A stretch of 64,000 nucleotides of DNA, taken from contig CM035310.1 of NCBI GenBank assembly GCA_002900995.3, positions 372,001-436,000 on the forward strand, read 5' to 3'. A model generated the notes under the pieces. The model worked only from the letters and a program-made list of their open reading frames with translations, was not told the DNA's origin and ran no database searches. This DNA comes from Ganoderma boninense (Eukaryota > Basidiomycota > Agaricomycetes > Polyporales > Polyporaceae). Below, in pieces: positions 9,927-21,380 of the stretch (position 1 is its first letter; every line of letters begins with the position of its first letter). The translations under genes and the position numbers were made by a program.

Positions 9927-11154
9927 ACCACACAGGGAAGTTGCACATACCAGTTGCGGGTGCCACCTGGCGCGGCGACGAAGAGGTCACATTGTCTATG
10001 CGTTGCATGTTGTGTCAGGCTGAGCTTGCGAATGTGACGACTAAACATTCCGGCCGCTTCTGTCGACGAGAACCAGAGAATGACAGAAGACTCTAGCAGC
10101 GGACATGCCTTGGCCGTGACTGCACAAGTTGAAGGAGGTCCAGCAACGCTATCATTTTCCATCTCCGCTTATGCAAACGCCCCAACGGAGACTGAATACT
10201 TTGACTCTATTCCGTCGCCGCCTATTTCTAATCAGGAATAGGCGCCAAATGAATAATGTTATGTAAGCCATTCAGCGCTTTACGCTCTAGCTGCAAGCGC
10301 CGGAGGGAGGGTTTCCTCCGAACCTCGTGCACGACGGGTGGGACCGTTGACATAACATTCTCTTGGACTCTCCTTCATCTTGTATTCCTTCCTTCCTTTT
10401 TCTTCCTTGTTGCCACACACCCGTACGCATATCATCCAGATCCGAGCGAACAATGTCCAAGGAAAGAGCTCACAGCACTAGCTTTCAGCAACATGCATAT
10501 GTTTAGTACGTTATCCTGTTTCTCTAGGTGCCTCTCAAGTTCTCGTCCATTCACCCGTGTTTCCATCTTCCAATTCTAGTCTAGGCAAATCCATGATCAC
10601 TATTGCCCATTGGAGTGTGTGCATTTCCAGCGCAAGTGCCGTTACAGCCCTCTGCAGCGCTACCACAGCCATAGCGCCACCGACACTGCTGCTGCAGGTA
10701 CTTCTTTCTGTTCTCGCAATCCTTCAAATTCTACTTGAGGACATGGACTTAGCATGCCAGTCTCTGTCCTCAAGCGCGGCTTGGTAGGCTTGATTTCAAG
10801 GACATTTCTTCACGCGCTCTTTCCGACCACGAAGTCCCGGTGCTAGTCTCTGAAGAGATTGTAGGTGATGTGAGGTTAAGAACACCGGAAATAGACCCAA
10901 ATATGAGGCATTCACCGCTGGCCGCCCTTCGGTAACGTCAAACTCTCAAGGTGGTCTCCTGCCTCGTGCCACAGACGTCCCAGAAGCTCGGCGACAGCGC
11001 TCTCGGTCCTTCAAGGTTTCCCGCGGACAGGATGAACCACCGGCCGCGCATTTAAGGTCCCGAGTCCGAGTGCATCGTCTCTGCATTCCGAACTTCCTAC
11101 AACAACCCTCCTCTCCCCTCCTGCACTTGTGCTTGTGTCGCTGCAAACTTCGCT
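9927..11154. other. intergenic region, no gene seen
   Basis: Over 1.2 kb between divergently transcribed genes, so it should hold promoters for the oxidoreductase (minus) and the helical protein (plus). Pyrimidine-rich tracts occur near 10,370-10,410 and just before 11,155. No convincing coding signal, RNA gene or repeat was found. Confidence 0.5.
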
Positions 11155-12705
11155 ATGGGACTCATCTATCGAGGTACCCCAGCTTCAACTCCTCTGCCAC
11201 TCACGTTCGTATGCGACGCGCTCACATTCCCGCTAGACAACCGGAAGCGCATGGTCCGCGTCCATCAGCTCGTCGACAGCGTCACCAACCTGCAAGCCGA
11301 CCTCAAGGGCGTCGCCAAACAGATGGACGCCGAGAACGCGCGGTACCGCCCCGCGATCGACGCACTCCTCAAGGCACACGGCATGGCGAGCGCGGACGAG
11401 GTGATCAATGCCGCTGCCGCCAAGCTGACCCCGGACGAGCAGAAGGTGTTCGAGGCTGTAAGCTCGAGTTTAAATATCACTCAAGTCGCCGTGGTGTGAG
11501 GCTCTGTGCAAGGAACTTGACACTGACCTCGCCGGTCTGTTTCATAGCTCATCAAGGCGAACCAGAAGACCAAAAGTGTCAGTCTAAATCCCTCCCCTGC
11601 AGTCCGGATAAGGCACGGTTCCTGACTAGTGTGCTGCTACTCAGGGCTTCGACACGACGTATTTCATCGCTGGCCTGCTCATGGCGCCAGCGAGCGTAGT
11701 GCTCACCGGTCAGTCTCCCGGTGCCGGTGCCGGTGCCCGTCCATGTATTATTTTCCTTTGTTCACACGCGCATGTCTATCCCCTCCAGGCAAGATTGTGA
11801 TCTCCATCGCTCAGTGGGGCGCGCGCATGGTCCACGTAGCGAGCCTCGCAAACTTCATCACCGCTGCAGAGGGGGGTGAGGCTGCTGCTGCCGCAGGTTC
11901 GTGTGCGGTCTTTACTGTCCCTTACTCTACGCTGCTTCTTCGCTCAGAGCTAACACCCGTTTTCCTGTGCAGCCGCGGCCTCCATCAGCGCTGAAGCCGA
12001 GGAGACCGCCGAAGCCCTGGACGGTCAGTCACCCCCTCATCAGCACACGGTAAATCTGACCTCATAGGGATTCCGAATCTAACAGGCGTCAGCGAGGCCG
12101 CCGAAGCAGCAGAGGTGGCCGCAGACGTCGCGGAGGCAGCGAGCATCGTGGGGAGCCTCAGCGCCTTCCTCGACGCCCTCGCTGGGGTCGGGCTCGTCGT
12201 CGGCCTCATCGCAGGCGCCCTCCAGATCTTCGAGGGCGCAAAGCAGTAAGTCCCTAAGTCCCTTCCTGCCATGTGCCCCCGCCACTTCCCCGTACGTCGC
12301 TGACGGGGCTACCGCAGGAAGAAAAAGCTAGTGAGAGCGATCCACCGGCTGCAGCCCGCGCGGCTCACGACGGCGCGCTTCACCCGGATGGGCGCGAGCA
12401 TCGTCGACCAGCTCCTAAACCTCGGGCTGTACCTCGACGCCTCGCCCGGGGGCGCGGAGCCCGACGCGCGCATTGCCGCCAAGGCGAGTTTCCATCTGCA
12501 TTTCGATTCTTGGGGTATCGGCTGACGGTTACGGGACGTGCAGTGTGCGGCGCAGATCATCGCGGGGATCAGTGCGGACAACAGCAAGATCGACGTGAGC
12601 AAGCTCGAGTCGGATCTCGAGGCGGAGGACCGCAAAGCGTCCAACTTCTACGGCGGGGCGGACTTGAGCCACGATGCGGTCGTCGCTGAGACCTCGAAGG
12701 CCTGA
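11155..12705 (+). CDS. helix-rich protein of unknown function with two hydrophobic segments
   Basis: Nine exons join in frame to 326 residues: 11155-11173, 11237-11457, 11548-11577, 11645-11708, 11789-11896, 11973-12023, 12086-12245, 12318-12483 and 12544-12705. The N-terminal third is a predicted amphipathic helix bundle (VHQLVDSVTNLQADLKGVAK). Next comes a hydrophobic stretch around FIAGLLMAPASVV, then a very Ala/Glu-rich helix and a second hydrophobic segment GVGLVVGLIAGALQIF. The C-terminal domain is basic, then acidic. There is no signal peptide. I recognise no named domain. The hydrophobic-helix layout could fit a protein that inserts into or bends membranes, but that is inference. Donors are often GTCAGT, and the last intron is GC-AG (AAG|GCGAGT...GTGCAG). 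The frame stays open through all nine exons, which strongly supports a real gene. Confidence 0.75.
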
Positions 12706-13865
12706 CTGTGATATGGACCACAGAGGGTCTATTATGATCGTCGTACAGGTTCGGTGTTTAGCTTGCGCTTTACGACTGTGTCCTTGGAAGCAGAAATCAG
12801 ATATCTTGTTCTCGTCCCCGCAAGAGTCTGTGATCAGGCTCTAGACGGGTGCAGAAGGAACCTGCACTAGCAGAAGATTAGGACACGGCCATCCGGGAGG
12901 TGGTGTAAAGGTTCGACAGCTGAGACCGCTTAACCTACGCGATTGAATGCCTCCCCTCCAATTCACGCGGCAACTCTCCCGTAACGCTCTCGAAGAAGAG
13001 GCAGATACGGCCTGCAATAGCCACAGAAAATGTGTTCCAGGTGATGGTTATGACACGCCGTCGATCGGAAGCGAACATTTGGCGTTTGTGTGCTTGAGCA
13101 CCGGTCGGTCCGGTAAGAAGGATGTCGAGGAATGTCAGATAAACGCGGGGAGCCGCCGAACCCAAGCCCTATCGCCGCCCACACAACGCTTCGCAGCTTC
13201 GTTGGAATGTAGTAGATTGGCAGTAGAGTTGGGCGGCGCGTCCAGAACGAGCAGAGAGCTCGCGGGCATCTCAAACACTTCCTGAAAGTATCCAGGTTGC
13301 CGATCTAGTACTTCAGCGAACACGCATAGCCAGGAGCCTGTGAACGTCACCTTCCAGCCCCATGTCCGATGAAAACCTGTCTATTCCTCGTGCGCCTCCT
13401 AGGTAGCGCTAATCTGCCGGCACGTTCTTTACCGGATGCGGGTTTCCTGTGAATGACGGGATGAATGGGGAGCAGACTTGCTGTGTCGCAATCGCGAGTG
13501 AGGGGACTAGCAAGCGAGTGGAAGGGAACCTCCCTGCCCGTCCACACAGAGCTTTGAGAACCATCCTCTCCTTTCTCCCGGTCTTTTCTACTTGTCGTTT
13601 TCAACGTGGTCCAAAAAGGGCCAAGAACAAGATTGCTAAGGCTTTTGAACAACCAGCGAGAGCAGCTGAACGACTGGCCGGACAGAGTGGCCTGTCATCA
13701 AAAGAGAACGAATAAGGGAAAGTGGTCATTATGAGGTGTATTAAGATGGGAGATAATGACGAAATAGCTATTCCGCCGTGCTGTGCGTGCAAGAACGCAG
13801 TACCAGTCAGTGACCAGAGGGCCGAGTGAGAACACAGAGGACGCACGGGTGAAGCAGCTCCATAT
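12706..13865. other. intergenic region between convergent genes
   Basis: No supported gene. Open frames of up to 112 codons overlap on both strands with no splice logic or conserved motif. It presumably carries the 3' regions of the helical protein gene and of bL31m, which face each other. Confidence 0.5.
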
Positions 13866-14387
13866 CTACTTTGATTTTGGCTTCCCCTTCCCCTTCCCCT
13901 TCTCGCTCTCCACGACCTGATCTCCCGCTCCATCGGCCTCGTTGAGCCAGTCCATGTTCAAGTCCGCCTTCTGCCCGCCCAAGTCGGCGAACCGCCTGCT
14001 GAACCGACCCATACGCCCAGTGACCTCATCCTCCTCCTCGTCCATGCCGACAAAGCGGGCCGCGTTCCAGAGCGGGTTGTTCGTGGTGTCGCGCGTGAGG
14101 CGGATGACGGAGCGCGGGGAGGTCGTCCAGTGGATGACAGTCGAGCCGTCTACGCGGACGAGGCGCTGGGGGAAGACGGGGACCATGGGATTCGGGAGCT
14201 TCCTCTGCCGCCTCTTCCAGACGTGTGTGCGGCCGTATGGCGAGGATGAAACGGCTCGTGCTTGGATTTGGAGGCGGGCGAAGGGGGAGAACGTAGCTGC
14301 ACTGGAAGTGGACGCCAGCGAGCGGGGAGCAGCGGCAGAGGTGATGCCAAACATCTTTTGAAGAAACAATCCAGCAAGGAGGGACAA
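13866..14387 (-). CDS. MRPL36: mitochondrial large-subunit ribosomal protein bL31m
   Basis: A single exon encodes 173 residues. The N-terminus is Ala/Ser/Arg-rich without acidic residues (to about residue 48), as expected for a mitochondrial targeting peptide. The conserved core VRVDGSTVIHWTTSPRSVIR then LTRDTTNNPLWN matches the pattern DGS...P...IRL..D..NNPLWN of yeast Mrpl36 (bL31m), a protein of the mitoribosome central protuberance. The tail is acidic and then Lys/Gly-rich (EKGKGKGKPKSK). A second in-frame Met at about residue 12 (MFGITS) could be the true start. The symbol follows the yeast orthologue. Confidence 0.75.
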   Translation of the reverse strand: MSLLAGLFLQKMFGITSAAAPRSLASTSSAATFSPFARLQIQARAVSSSPYGRTHVWKRRQRKLPNPMVPVFPQRLVRVDGSTVIHWTTSPRSVIRLTRDTTNNPLWNAARFVGMDEEEDEVTGRMGRFSRRFADLGGQKADLNMDWLNEADGAGDQVVESEKGKGKGKPKSK

Positions 14388-14964
14388 GGTGGCAGGTGTA
14401 GAGCACTAGTAACGGCGCGATCTGCTTGTGATGAGGGAGGGTTGCAAGTCGTCTTCGCCGTCGTCGCCGTCCAAGACGATGTCGAGCGAGCGGCCTGCCG
14501 CCTCGCGCAGGTCTCCCACAAGCGCCCTCGCAACGTGGCCGTCGGGCTCTGTCGGTGTGACGCTGGCGGCTTCCGGATAAGGAAGGCGGTCGCGGCACAC
14601 GGTCGAAGAGCGCTCAAGGGCAGGGACAGTTGTACCGACTGTGATTCTGTTCCAAGTACGCTAACGAACACTGCGTACATACAGGTCTTATATACGACTG
14701 CCGACAGGCACAGGAGAGAGGGGATTGAGTAAGGACAGAGGGGGCAAGCACGTGGACACGGGCGGGATGACAAAGGTAAGCTGTACTAACAGTAAGCACA
14801 AGCATTCTAGGTACGGGACCGGAAACGGGACAATGCGGGGATGAGAGAGGTACGGTAACGGGTCCGAGCGAGGGAACGAGCGCGGGCGGTTACATACGCC
14901 CTCCGGACGTACTGAGAAACGAAGGACGTCCAACTTAAAACCCCGAAATGGAATACGAGGCGCC
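14388..14964. other. flank of bL31m, no gene seen
   Basis: Contains the presumed promoter of the bL31m gene. Overlapping open frames on both strands reflect high GC and show no family resemblance. Confidence 0.4.
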
Positions 14965-15186
14965 CTAGGCAGCCTCCTTGCCCTTCCCCTTCATGGCGGC
15001 CAACGGAAGATCGTCCTCGGCATCCGAGAAGTCGATCAAGTCCTCCGACGGGTCTCTGACGGTCGCAGCGGCGCGGGTTCTAGAAGAGACCGGCGGCTCG
15101 GGCTCGTCCTCCTGCATCGGGCTCGGCGCACGCGGAAGAGGCCACCTGATCCTCACATCATTTAGATCAATATAAGCTGTCATCAA
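14965..15186 (-). CDS. short acidic/Lys-rich hypothetical protein, 3' exon
   Basis: The minus-strand frame ends with ...IDFSDAEDDLPLAAMKGKGKEAA-type acidic and Lys-rich sequence. It can be joined to an upstream exon encoding RKAAGVIGGAIG through a good donor (GTGAGT at about 15,227) and an acceptor at GATGACAG, giving GGAIGAYIDLNDVRIRW. The upstream exon and intron belong to a repeat that recurs at 55.7-56.5 kb, where the joint is out of frame. It may be a real small gene, or a piece of a mobile sequence that carries a captured exon. Function unknown. Confidence 0.3.
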   Translation of the reverse strand: MMTAYIDLNDVRIRWPLPRAPSPMQEDEPEPPVSSRTRAAATVRDPSEDLIDFSDAEDDLPLAAMKGKGKEAA

Positions 15187-15910
15187 AGTTTGGCTGACAG
15201 GCTAACTACGCCTTTTCGCCCAACAGCCACTCACCTCCAATAGCACCTCCAATAACTCCTGCCGCCTTCCTGTAACGGAAGGCATCTCTCCCGCCCATAT
15301 CCGTATGTTCCCGTATGTCTCCGGATGCCGTGTGGCGCACGGTCTGCTGATCGGCACGCTCGGCACCCGACATGGCGTTCCGTATCAGCGCCCTCCCTCG
15401 GCTATTCTGACAGCTCCCGCCCGCCATCCGTCTCCCGCCATCGCGCCTCCTGTCGAGCTCGCTGTCCCGCACAGCGAGCTCGCTATCTCCCCTTCCACTT
15501 GGGTGTTTCGCCCCGTTCTTTTCGTAAACGTGTATTAGTTTATGCTTAAAATCTATTCCTACCATCTACTTACCTACCTCATAGCCCCAACCTCCCAAGA
15601 GCCTATGTCGGGGGCGGGGGAGAAGCGCCGGCCGTGAACGCCACGCTGTCGTGTGATGGCACCTATCGCCTCCGTACAGATCTGATCTCATACCGCCGTG
15701 ACGTTCCGTATCCGCGCCCTCCTTCGGCTATTCTGACAGCCCCCGCCGAGGTACCGCCCAGCACCGGTCTCCCGCCCATCGCGCCTCCCCTCGAGCTCCC
15801 TGTTGTGCATAGCAAGCTCGCTATCCCCTCTCACGCTTGGGAAGAAGGGAGAAGGTCGGCGAGGGTCGGCGGCAGAATGCCGTTGATGCGAGCCGCCTTG
15901 CGAAGGGGTT
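15141..15910 (-). repeat. copy 1 of a 0.75-0.8 kb interspersed repeat
   Basis: The same sequence, inverted, is found at 55,735-56,464. Shared landmarks are the exon-intron unit around GGAGGTGCTATTG, the string GGCGCGATGGCGGGAGACGG, the string GATAGCGAGCTCGCTGT, and a homopolymeric C/G tract followed by CCGACATA. Within the copy, two diverged halves (about 15,370-15,500 and 15,690-15,830) resemble each other. I recognise no protein domain and found no terminal repeats or target-site duplication. Confidence 0.6.
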
Positions 15911-16099
15911 GACACCATCCGGCGCAGTCACCACGTGGACCCAGGCTCTGAATCCCGACCGCTGATAATCGCGGGGGGGCGCTGCGCCGCCCGCCCTACC
16001 AAGTTTGGTGTCGCCGGCGCTAGTCGGCCGCCCTGCAGCACCATCGATAGCAGTGCAGTGGTTTGTTCAGGCTGCAGTCTCCTACGTGCACTTACAGCT

Positions 16100-19000
16100 A
16101 TGGTTAAGAAACGACTATCTCGTAAGGTCACGATCACTGGCCCAGCCAAGAGCCAGGCTATAGGAACATCCAAGATCCTGCGGCCGCTAGAAGAAGGAAA
16201 GCATGGAGCAAAGGCTCAGGCAGAGGCGCGGAAGCGGGCACAGGAGCGATTCACAGCGCTGACTGCGGGCACGTCGTCCCTGCAACGTCTCCTCCGTATG
16301 CTAATACCATGTGCACAGGCTTAGACTCTCAATCTCTCCGTGTTTTAGCTGAGCTTCGAGGTGATCCGACGGAATTTCCAGACGATCCCACCGATGCAGT
16401 GGTCGACTCGGTGATGGCCTTCGACACGGACCAGCTACCGGGAGATGAGGCATCCGAGGACGACCCAGGCTCCGGCCTTCGTGAGGACGAAGCAGTTGCG
16501 CACGCGCTTCGCGGCCTTCTCGACCCACGGTGAGCGGCCTTTGATCGCGCTCACCTGGTTTTACTCACGCGTACTGGACGCTAGCCTCCGGCGCCGACGC
16601 CTGAAGGACACCCGCACCTGGCGGCATCGCCTACACAATCTTGATATCCGGTGGCAGGAGATCCTCCCCCGCCTGACAGAGACCTACGTGCGCTGGAAAA
16701 CGCGTCATTCCGAACCTATCCCACCTGCATCCCCATCCGATGAGTACGACTTCAAAATTGACGTATTAGATATTGATACCTTAGACATGAACCGCCTAAT
16801 CCCGAGGCGAGGCGTTCCTGCAGTTGAGGCACTCATTTTAGAAGGATTCCTTGGTGCCACCCCTGAGAAGCCCACAATTGCGGTTTCACTTGCGGCGTTG
16901 GAACTATACCGCACCCTCAGGCTTGTAAAGCCCTCGCTCAGTGTTGAGGGATTTACCAAATTCTTATGCTATAAGTATTCGGTGAGTTCAAGTAATTATT
17001 GTCCCGCAGACGTTGAAACTAACTCAGCTTCGCGCGCCAGATCCCATATCGACGGCGCTTCCGAAGGGCGATAGCCGACTCCTTCGACGTCTATCTCACG
17101 ATTCTCGAGGCGGTCAGGCACCGCGTCCTCGCCGCGCTCGGTAGAAACACTCCGCACTGGAGGGTCCTTCATGGTTGCCCTGCATGCAGCTATAAGGTAT
17201 GTGGAAGTCATGCTAGCAGAATTTTTCGCTTATAATGGCATTGGCAGGTCCAAGGGGAAACCCCACCAACCTTTGCTCGCATGGTGGTCATGGATGGGAA
17301 CAACTCCCTTAAGCGCTTCGCGCCCATCGGCAATCGCGCAGTGGGGGATACACGGATCTTCGAAAGTGACTATTACCTCCCCGCGGAGTTTGTTGACACG
17401 TTCGCGAACGAGGTGAAGAACCGACAGACCCAGCCACATGTCGAGGTTCCAGAGCACATCGATGGCGAGATCATCAATGACGATGCAGACAGCGATTGGG
17501 GGGACGAGGACACAGAAGGGGATCCCACGGATGGCGCTCCGGACTCCGCATGCGCAGCGAACTGGAAGGCCGCGGCCAAGGACGAGAAAAAGCGTACCTG
17601 GTCGGCATTCTGGGAGACCGGCATCTTCGCGAGCGCGTGTAGGCATGGCCGGATCGTGTGGCTGATCGACATGATCAAGAGTGGAGAGTTGTAAGTTGAT
17701 CGAAATCTCGGTTGTCGTTGCACAGCTCTGACGTACCGCTGACCAGGGCAAAGCTTCCCCTCGCGACTGTGGCGAAGCTCCTAGAGGTTGTCCAAGAGAA
17801 CATCCTTGTGGGTTTCGACATCGGCTGCGTCTTCAAGACAACATTGGCGAACAGCTCCCTCGGCCCAAAGTTCAAGGCTAGCGGCTCCCGAGTATGCGTC
17901 AATGCGTTTCACGGATACTCGCACTCGTATCCCTGCCAGGTCCAGCATCATCCCAACGTCATCGACGGGATCGGGCTGGAAGATCTTGAGACCCTCGAGC
18001 GCACGTTCAGCAAATCCAATGAACTGGCTGCCGTTACCCGATTCGCATCTGCTTACCGTCGCCGTGCGCTCATCCACATGTTCTTTCAGCAATACGACGA
18101 GGAGAAGTATACAGCGCTTGGCGCGATGCTATATGACAATTATATTCAAGCTATCGATATAATTCAAGACCTAACTCCGAAACTCGTCGACTCCCTGCGC
18201 GTCCTTGACATTGACCTTGCAACGCTCAAAGCATGGGAGGCCGAGGAGCAAGATTACTTCAAGAACCTTCGTGATGAGGCATCAGAGGACGTCTTCGCTG
18301 TGGCGTACGTCGAGGGGCTTCAAGAGCTCCGAGGATTGAAGTATGTTCCTCCACGCATTCATGCGAGATCTCGGCTACTAATCTTGATTTCATTGAGGAC
18401 GCAACTTGATGGCACCAACATGCGCTTCTTGGCACAGGTTCCGACCGATTACCAATTCACGATTACAACCGGCGCCACCGACTACGCCGGCGATACCTCC
18501 ACGACTCGGCGGCTTGAGCGGGAGCGGCGCGACCTCAAAGAGCGTATTCAGAGGCTCAACATCGAGCTCATTCAAATGGAAAAGAGCATGAATATACACG
18601 ATAGGTGGGAGCCGGGGGACTGTCAGTACCAAGAGACCCTCAAGTACATCGCGACGCGCCGCTACCAGCAGGCCTTAGGTCGCCTTCAGCGCCTAGTGAT
18701 CCAACGCCTTTTTGAATTGCAGAAAATGAATCTGTCTCACACTGGTACGCCGCCTTCAATGGAGCCATGCCTAAACTCTAAATTCGCGTTTTTATGTAGC
18801 TTATAGGGTCCGAACCCACATCGCCAAAAGCCTGCAGAAACGTTGTAAGACTATTCGCGCAGCAGTCAAGGCATACAACGCTGCAGCGCTAGCCCTCGAT
18901 CCTCCCCGTCCCACGCTCGACTGGTCGCGAGTCTCCCATTTCAGCTTTTTGGAAGAATTCACACTCCTCAATGACACCCGCAATGACATCCGGGACAAGG

Positions 19001-19542
19001 CATGGGGCCAGCCTCTTGTGCGCGAGACGATGCGAACGGCGCGGCGAATCAAGCGCGCAACAGAGGAGCTTGAGAACGTCCATCGCGAGGCACGACGTGT
19101 TCACACGTCTATCGTGGACGAGGATGCGCACTTCACACGCGTGCTGGCGGACCTCAAGGCTAGCGGTGATCCTCTGTACGGGGAGGTCGCCGAGTTCTGT
19201 GGGAGACGGCGCGCGAATAATGCGCACATCATCTCGTACCTCCGCCGTCTATATGCTCTCGACGGGTATGGAGGGAACCCCACCCCTGGCAGATATTCGG
19301 GCCTTACGCGGGAGCAATGGTCGCCACAGAACCTGAGCGGTTCTCCGCTTGGTGGCACATCCTTCCACGGTGGCGCCTCCTCTACCCACACTTCGGCATC
19401 TTTAATTGAAGATCTCGCACGCACAGAGGTGTCGGCAATCGCGCTAGAAGAAGACGAGGATGACCTCAACGTCGACGAGGATGGTGATGGAGGTGTAAGC
19501 TTGCTGGTGGATCATCTTGCAAACATTGCCGTGGTAATGTAG
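16100..19542 (+). CDS. KDZ-family (Kyakuja-Dileera-Zisupton) transposase
   Basis: Eight exons join in frame to 1,028 residues: 16100-16295, 16319-16529, 16585-16981, 17041-17196, 17248-17690, 17747-18340, 18398-18744 and 18800-19542. Hallmarks of the KDZ superfamily of DNA transposases are present: a Cys cluster HGCPACSYK, the catalytic-core segment VVMDGNNSLKRF, ESDYYLPAEFVDTF, a WKAAAKDEKKRTWSAFWETG block, GFDIGC, and VNAFHGYSHSYPCQ. The first D of DGNNSLKR and the D of FDIGC are likely members of the catalytic acidic set. Two coiled-coil-like, Arg-rich segments follow (RRLERERRDLKERIQRL) before an acidic tail. The first intron is only 23-32 nt whichever donor is used. The frame is otherwise undamaged, so the protein could be active. 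No terminal repeats were found. Confidence 0.85.
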
Positions 19543-20075
19543 AAGTAGTACTATTGTCATCCAGCATTCGAAATGCAAATCCATGTATTTTGGTGGGTCA
19601 GCAATGCAAGAGCTCTGTCGTACAGAATTACAGGAAGTGAACACAGTAAATATTCGAGGCCACGTTCATTCACTAACGGTGCGGACTATAGAGAAGAGGA
19701 GACACCAGAGTCAAAACCTGAACCTATGCATATGACGGCCGAAGCTTGAGACGAGCGCACATTCCCTGGGAAGCTTTTGCGCACAAATGCTCGGGTTTTT
19801 ACATCTCACGATACAGGAAGCTTTATGCAAAGATATTTGGGAGAAATGTAGGCAATCGTATATCGATTGCATACGTATGATGTTTTATTGAGGGACAACA
19901 AGATACAGAGACTGACAGCAGGATATGTTTTCGGGCGCTGGTCAGATCTCAAGCCCGATGGAAGCTCGGAGTAGGCGCCCTCGCGCCTCATCAGTCGGAT
20001 GTCTGACCTCGTCCTCCTCCATCCACCGTTCGTGCTCGTCGTCATACTTACCTGCTTTCCGAAACACACGCTGCC
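19543..20075. other. spacer between the KDZ transposase and its companion gene
   Basis: About 530 bp with AT-richer stretches near 19,550-19,660 and 19,800-19,900. It should hold the transposase 3' end and the companion-gene promoter. No RNA gene or repeat seen. Confidence 0.4.
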
Positions 20076-21184
20076 ATGACGAACGCTCCGGATTACATCC
20101 CCGATGACTGCGAGGGGCCCTGTTGGGTTGTATTGGGGGGTAGTGAGAACATCCGAGGCATCTACATGGGAGAACGGTGAGTCTTTTCGATCGCGTTCCA
20201 ACTACCTCAAGCTTCGCAATTCAATTCGTATCTCATGTCGCAACAGCCCCGCCAATATTGCATTGGGGAAGTTTCCGTCCCTCTTACCCATCGTTGTGGC
20301 GTGCCCCACCTACGGAGATGCTCGCCAGATCCAGGTGATCAACAGCCTCCTTGAACGGGCGGCGATGGAGCGCAATAACTACGCGGCCCTCAAGGACTTG
20401 TTTTCGGAGTCGACGGAGATCGCGGAGCTTTTGACGCGCTTTGAGAAGTGGTACACATTTCGCGTCGGGAAGGAGACCGGGATCTGGGTGGGCTACGACT
20501 GGTATGTCTGCGTATCTTCCTCGCCCCGTGTCGCATTGATGATCTCTCCATAGGGACGAAATTAAGCATAACAAAGGCATAAAGGATCCGGAGTATAGGG
20601 GGCACGACACAGCGAGGGAGGCGCTTCTCTACATGATAGAGAAATCGCCGTTTAATCGTCGTCCTCGGATATCTTCTTCGGTAAGCCCAAACTTTTATTT
20701 GCGTTGCTACTAGCTTCCTGATCGCACCCAGAAATCGGCACAGACCTCTCCTGTGAAGGCTCGCCCCGTCGCACCCATGGGGGCCCCATCATCTTGCACT
20801 GCCCCTCCATCCACCGAGCTCACGGAGCTTCTCGCACGTTGTACGTATTATCATTGTATGATGTAGCGCTTGCACTGACATTCAACAGTTTCGTGCCAAA
20901 CTCTGGCCAGTTCGCCTGGCTTGGATGCGCTTCGGGCGGTGATTCAGCCCCTCACATCTCAAGTTCCCGCTGCTGCAGGACGTGCAGCGTTCGCCTTCGG
21001 CCCGCGCGCGGATGCGTTTTTGCGCGGTCGTCGTGTGAACAACGAAGATCTTCTCAAGATCCTCCGCGCTCGTCTGCACACATCCACTGCGGCCGAGTTC
21101 GCCCATTACGTCAGTGTTGAGCTTGGGTGGGAGCAACCCGAGGGCGAGGAGCTTTGGAGAATGATTGAGCTCCCTGGTCTTTGA
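20076..21184 (+). CDS. companion gene of the KDZ transposon, function unknown
   Basis: Five exons (20076-20176, 20247-20501, 20554-20680, 20732-20840, 20889-21184) join in frame to 295 residues. The start MTNAPDYIPDDCEGPCWVVL is followed by GKFPSLLPIVVACPTYGDAR, a helical region with RFEKWYTFRVGKETGIWVGYDW, a Pro/Ser-rich linker, and a helical C-terminus (GRRVNNEDLLKILRARLH). No signal peptide, membrane segment or known catalytic motif is visible. It lies 0.5 kb downstream of the transposase on the same strand with the same GT-AG style. I read it as transposon cargo or an accessory transposition protein; it could instead be an unrelated lineage-specific gene. Confidence 0.65.
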
Positions 21185-21380
21185 GGGATTTTGGTGTCCC
21201 AGATCTTATAGTGCATGTCATACATAAACTTGCAATCCATACCTGTGTTGTTGTCTCTTTGCTTCAGTCACGTGAGAATTTTGTTGAATTTTTGGCCTCA
21301 TCCACGGAGGTGCACTTTTCTCCCACATCGCCCACAAAACTTCTTCCCACCGAGCTTCTCTTACCGTGCACGCGGCCACC

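Noticed and set aside
15970..16000. G-rich GGGGGGGCGCTGCG as a KDZ terminal repeat
   Set aside because: No inverted partner was found between 19.5 and 22.9 kb.
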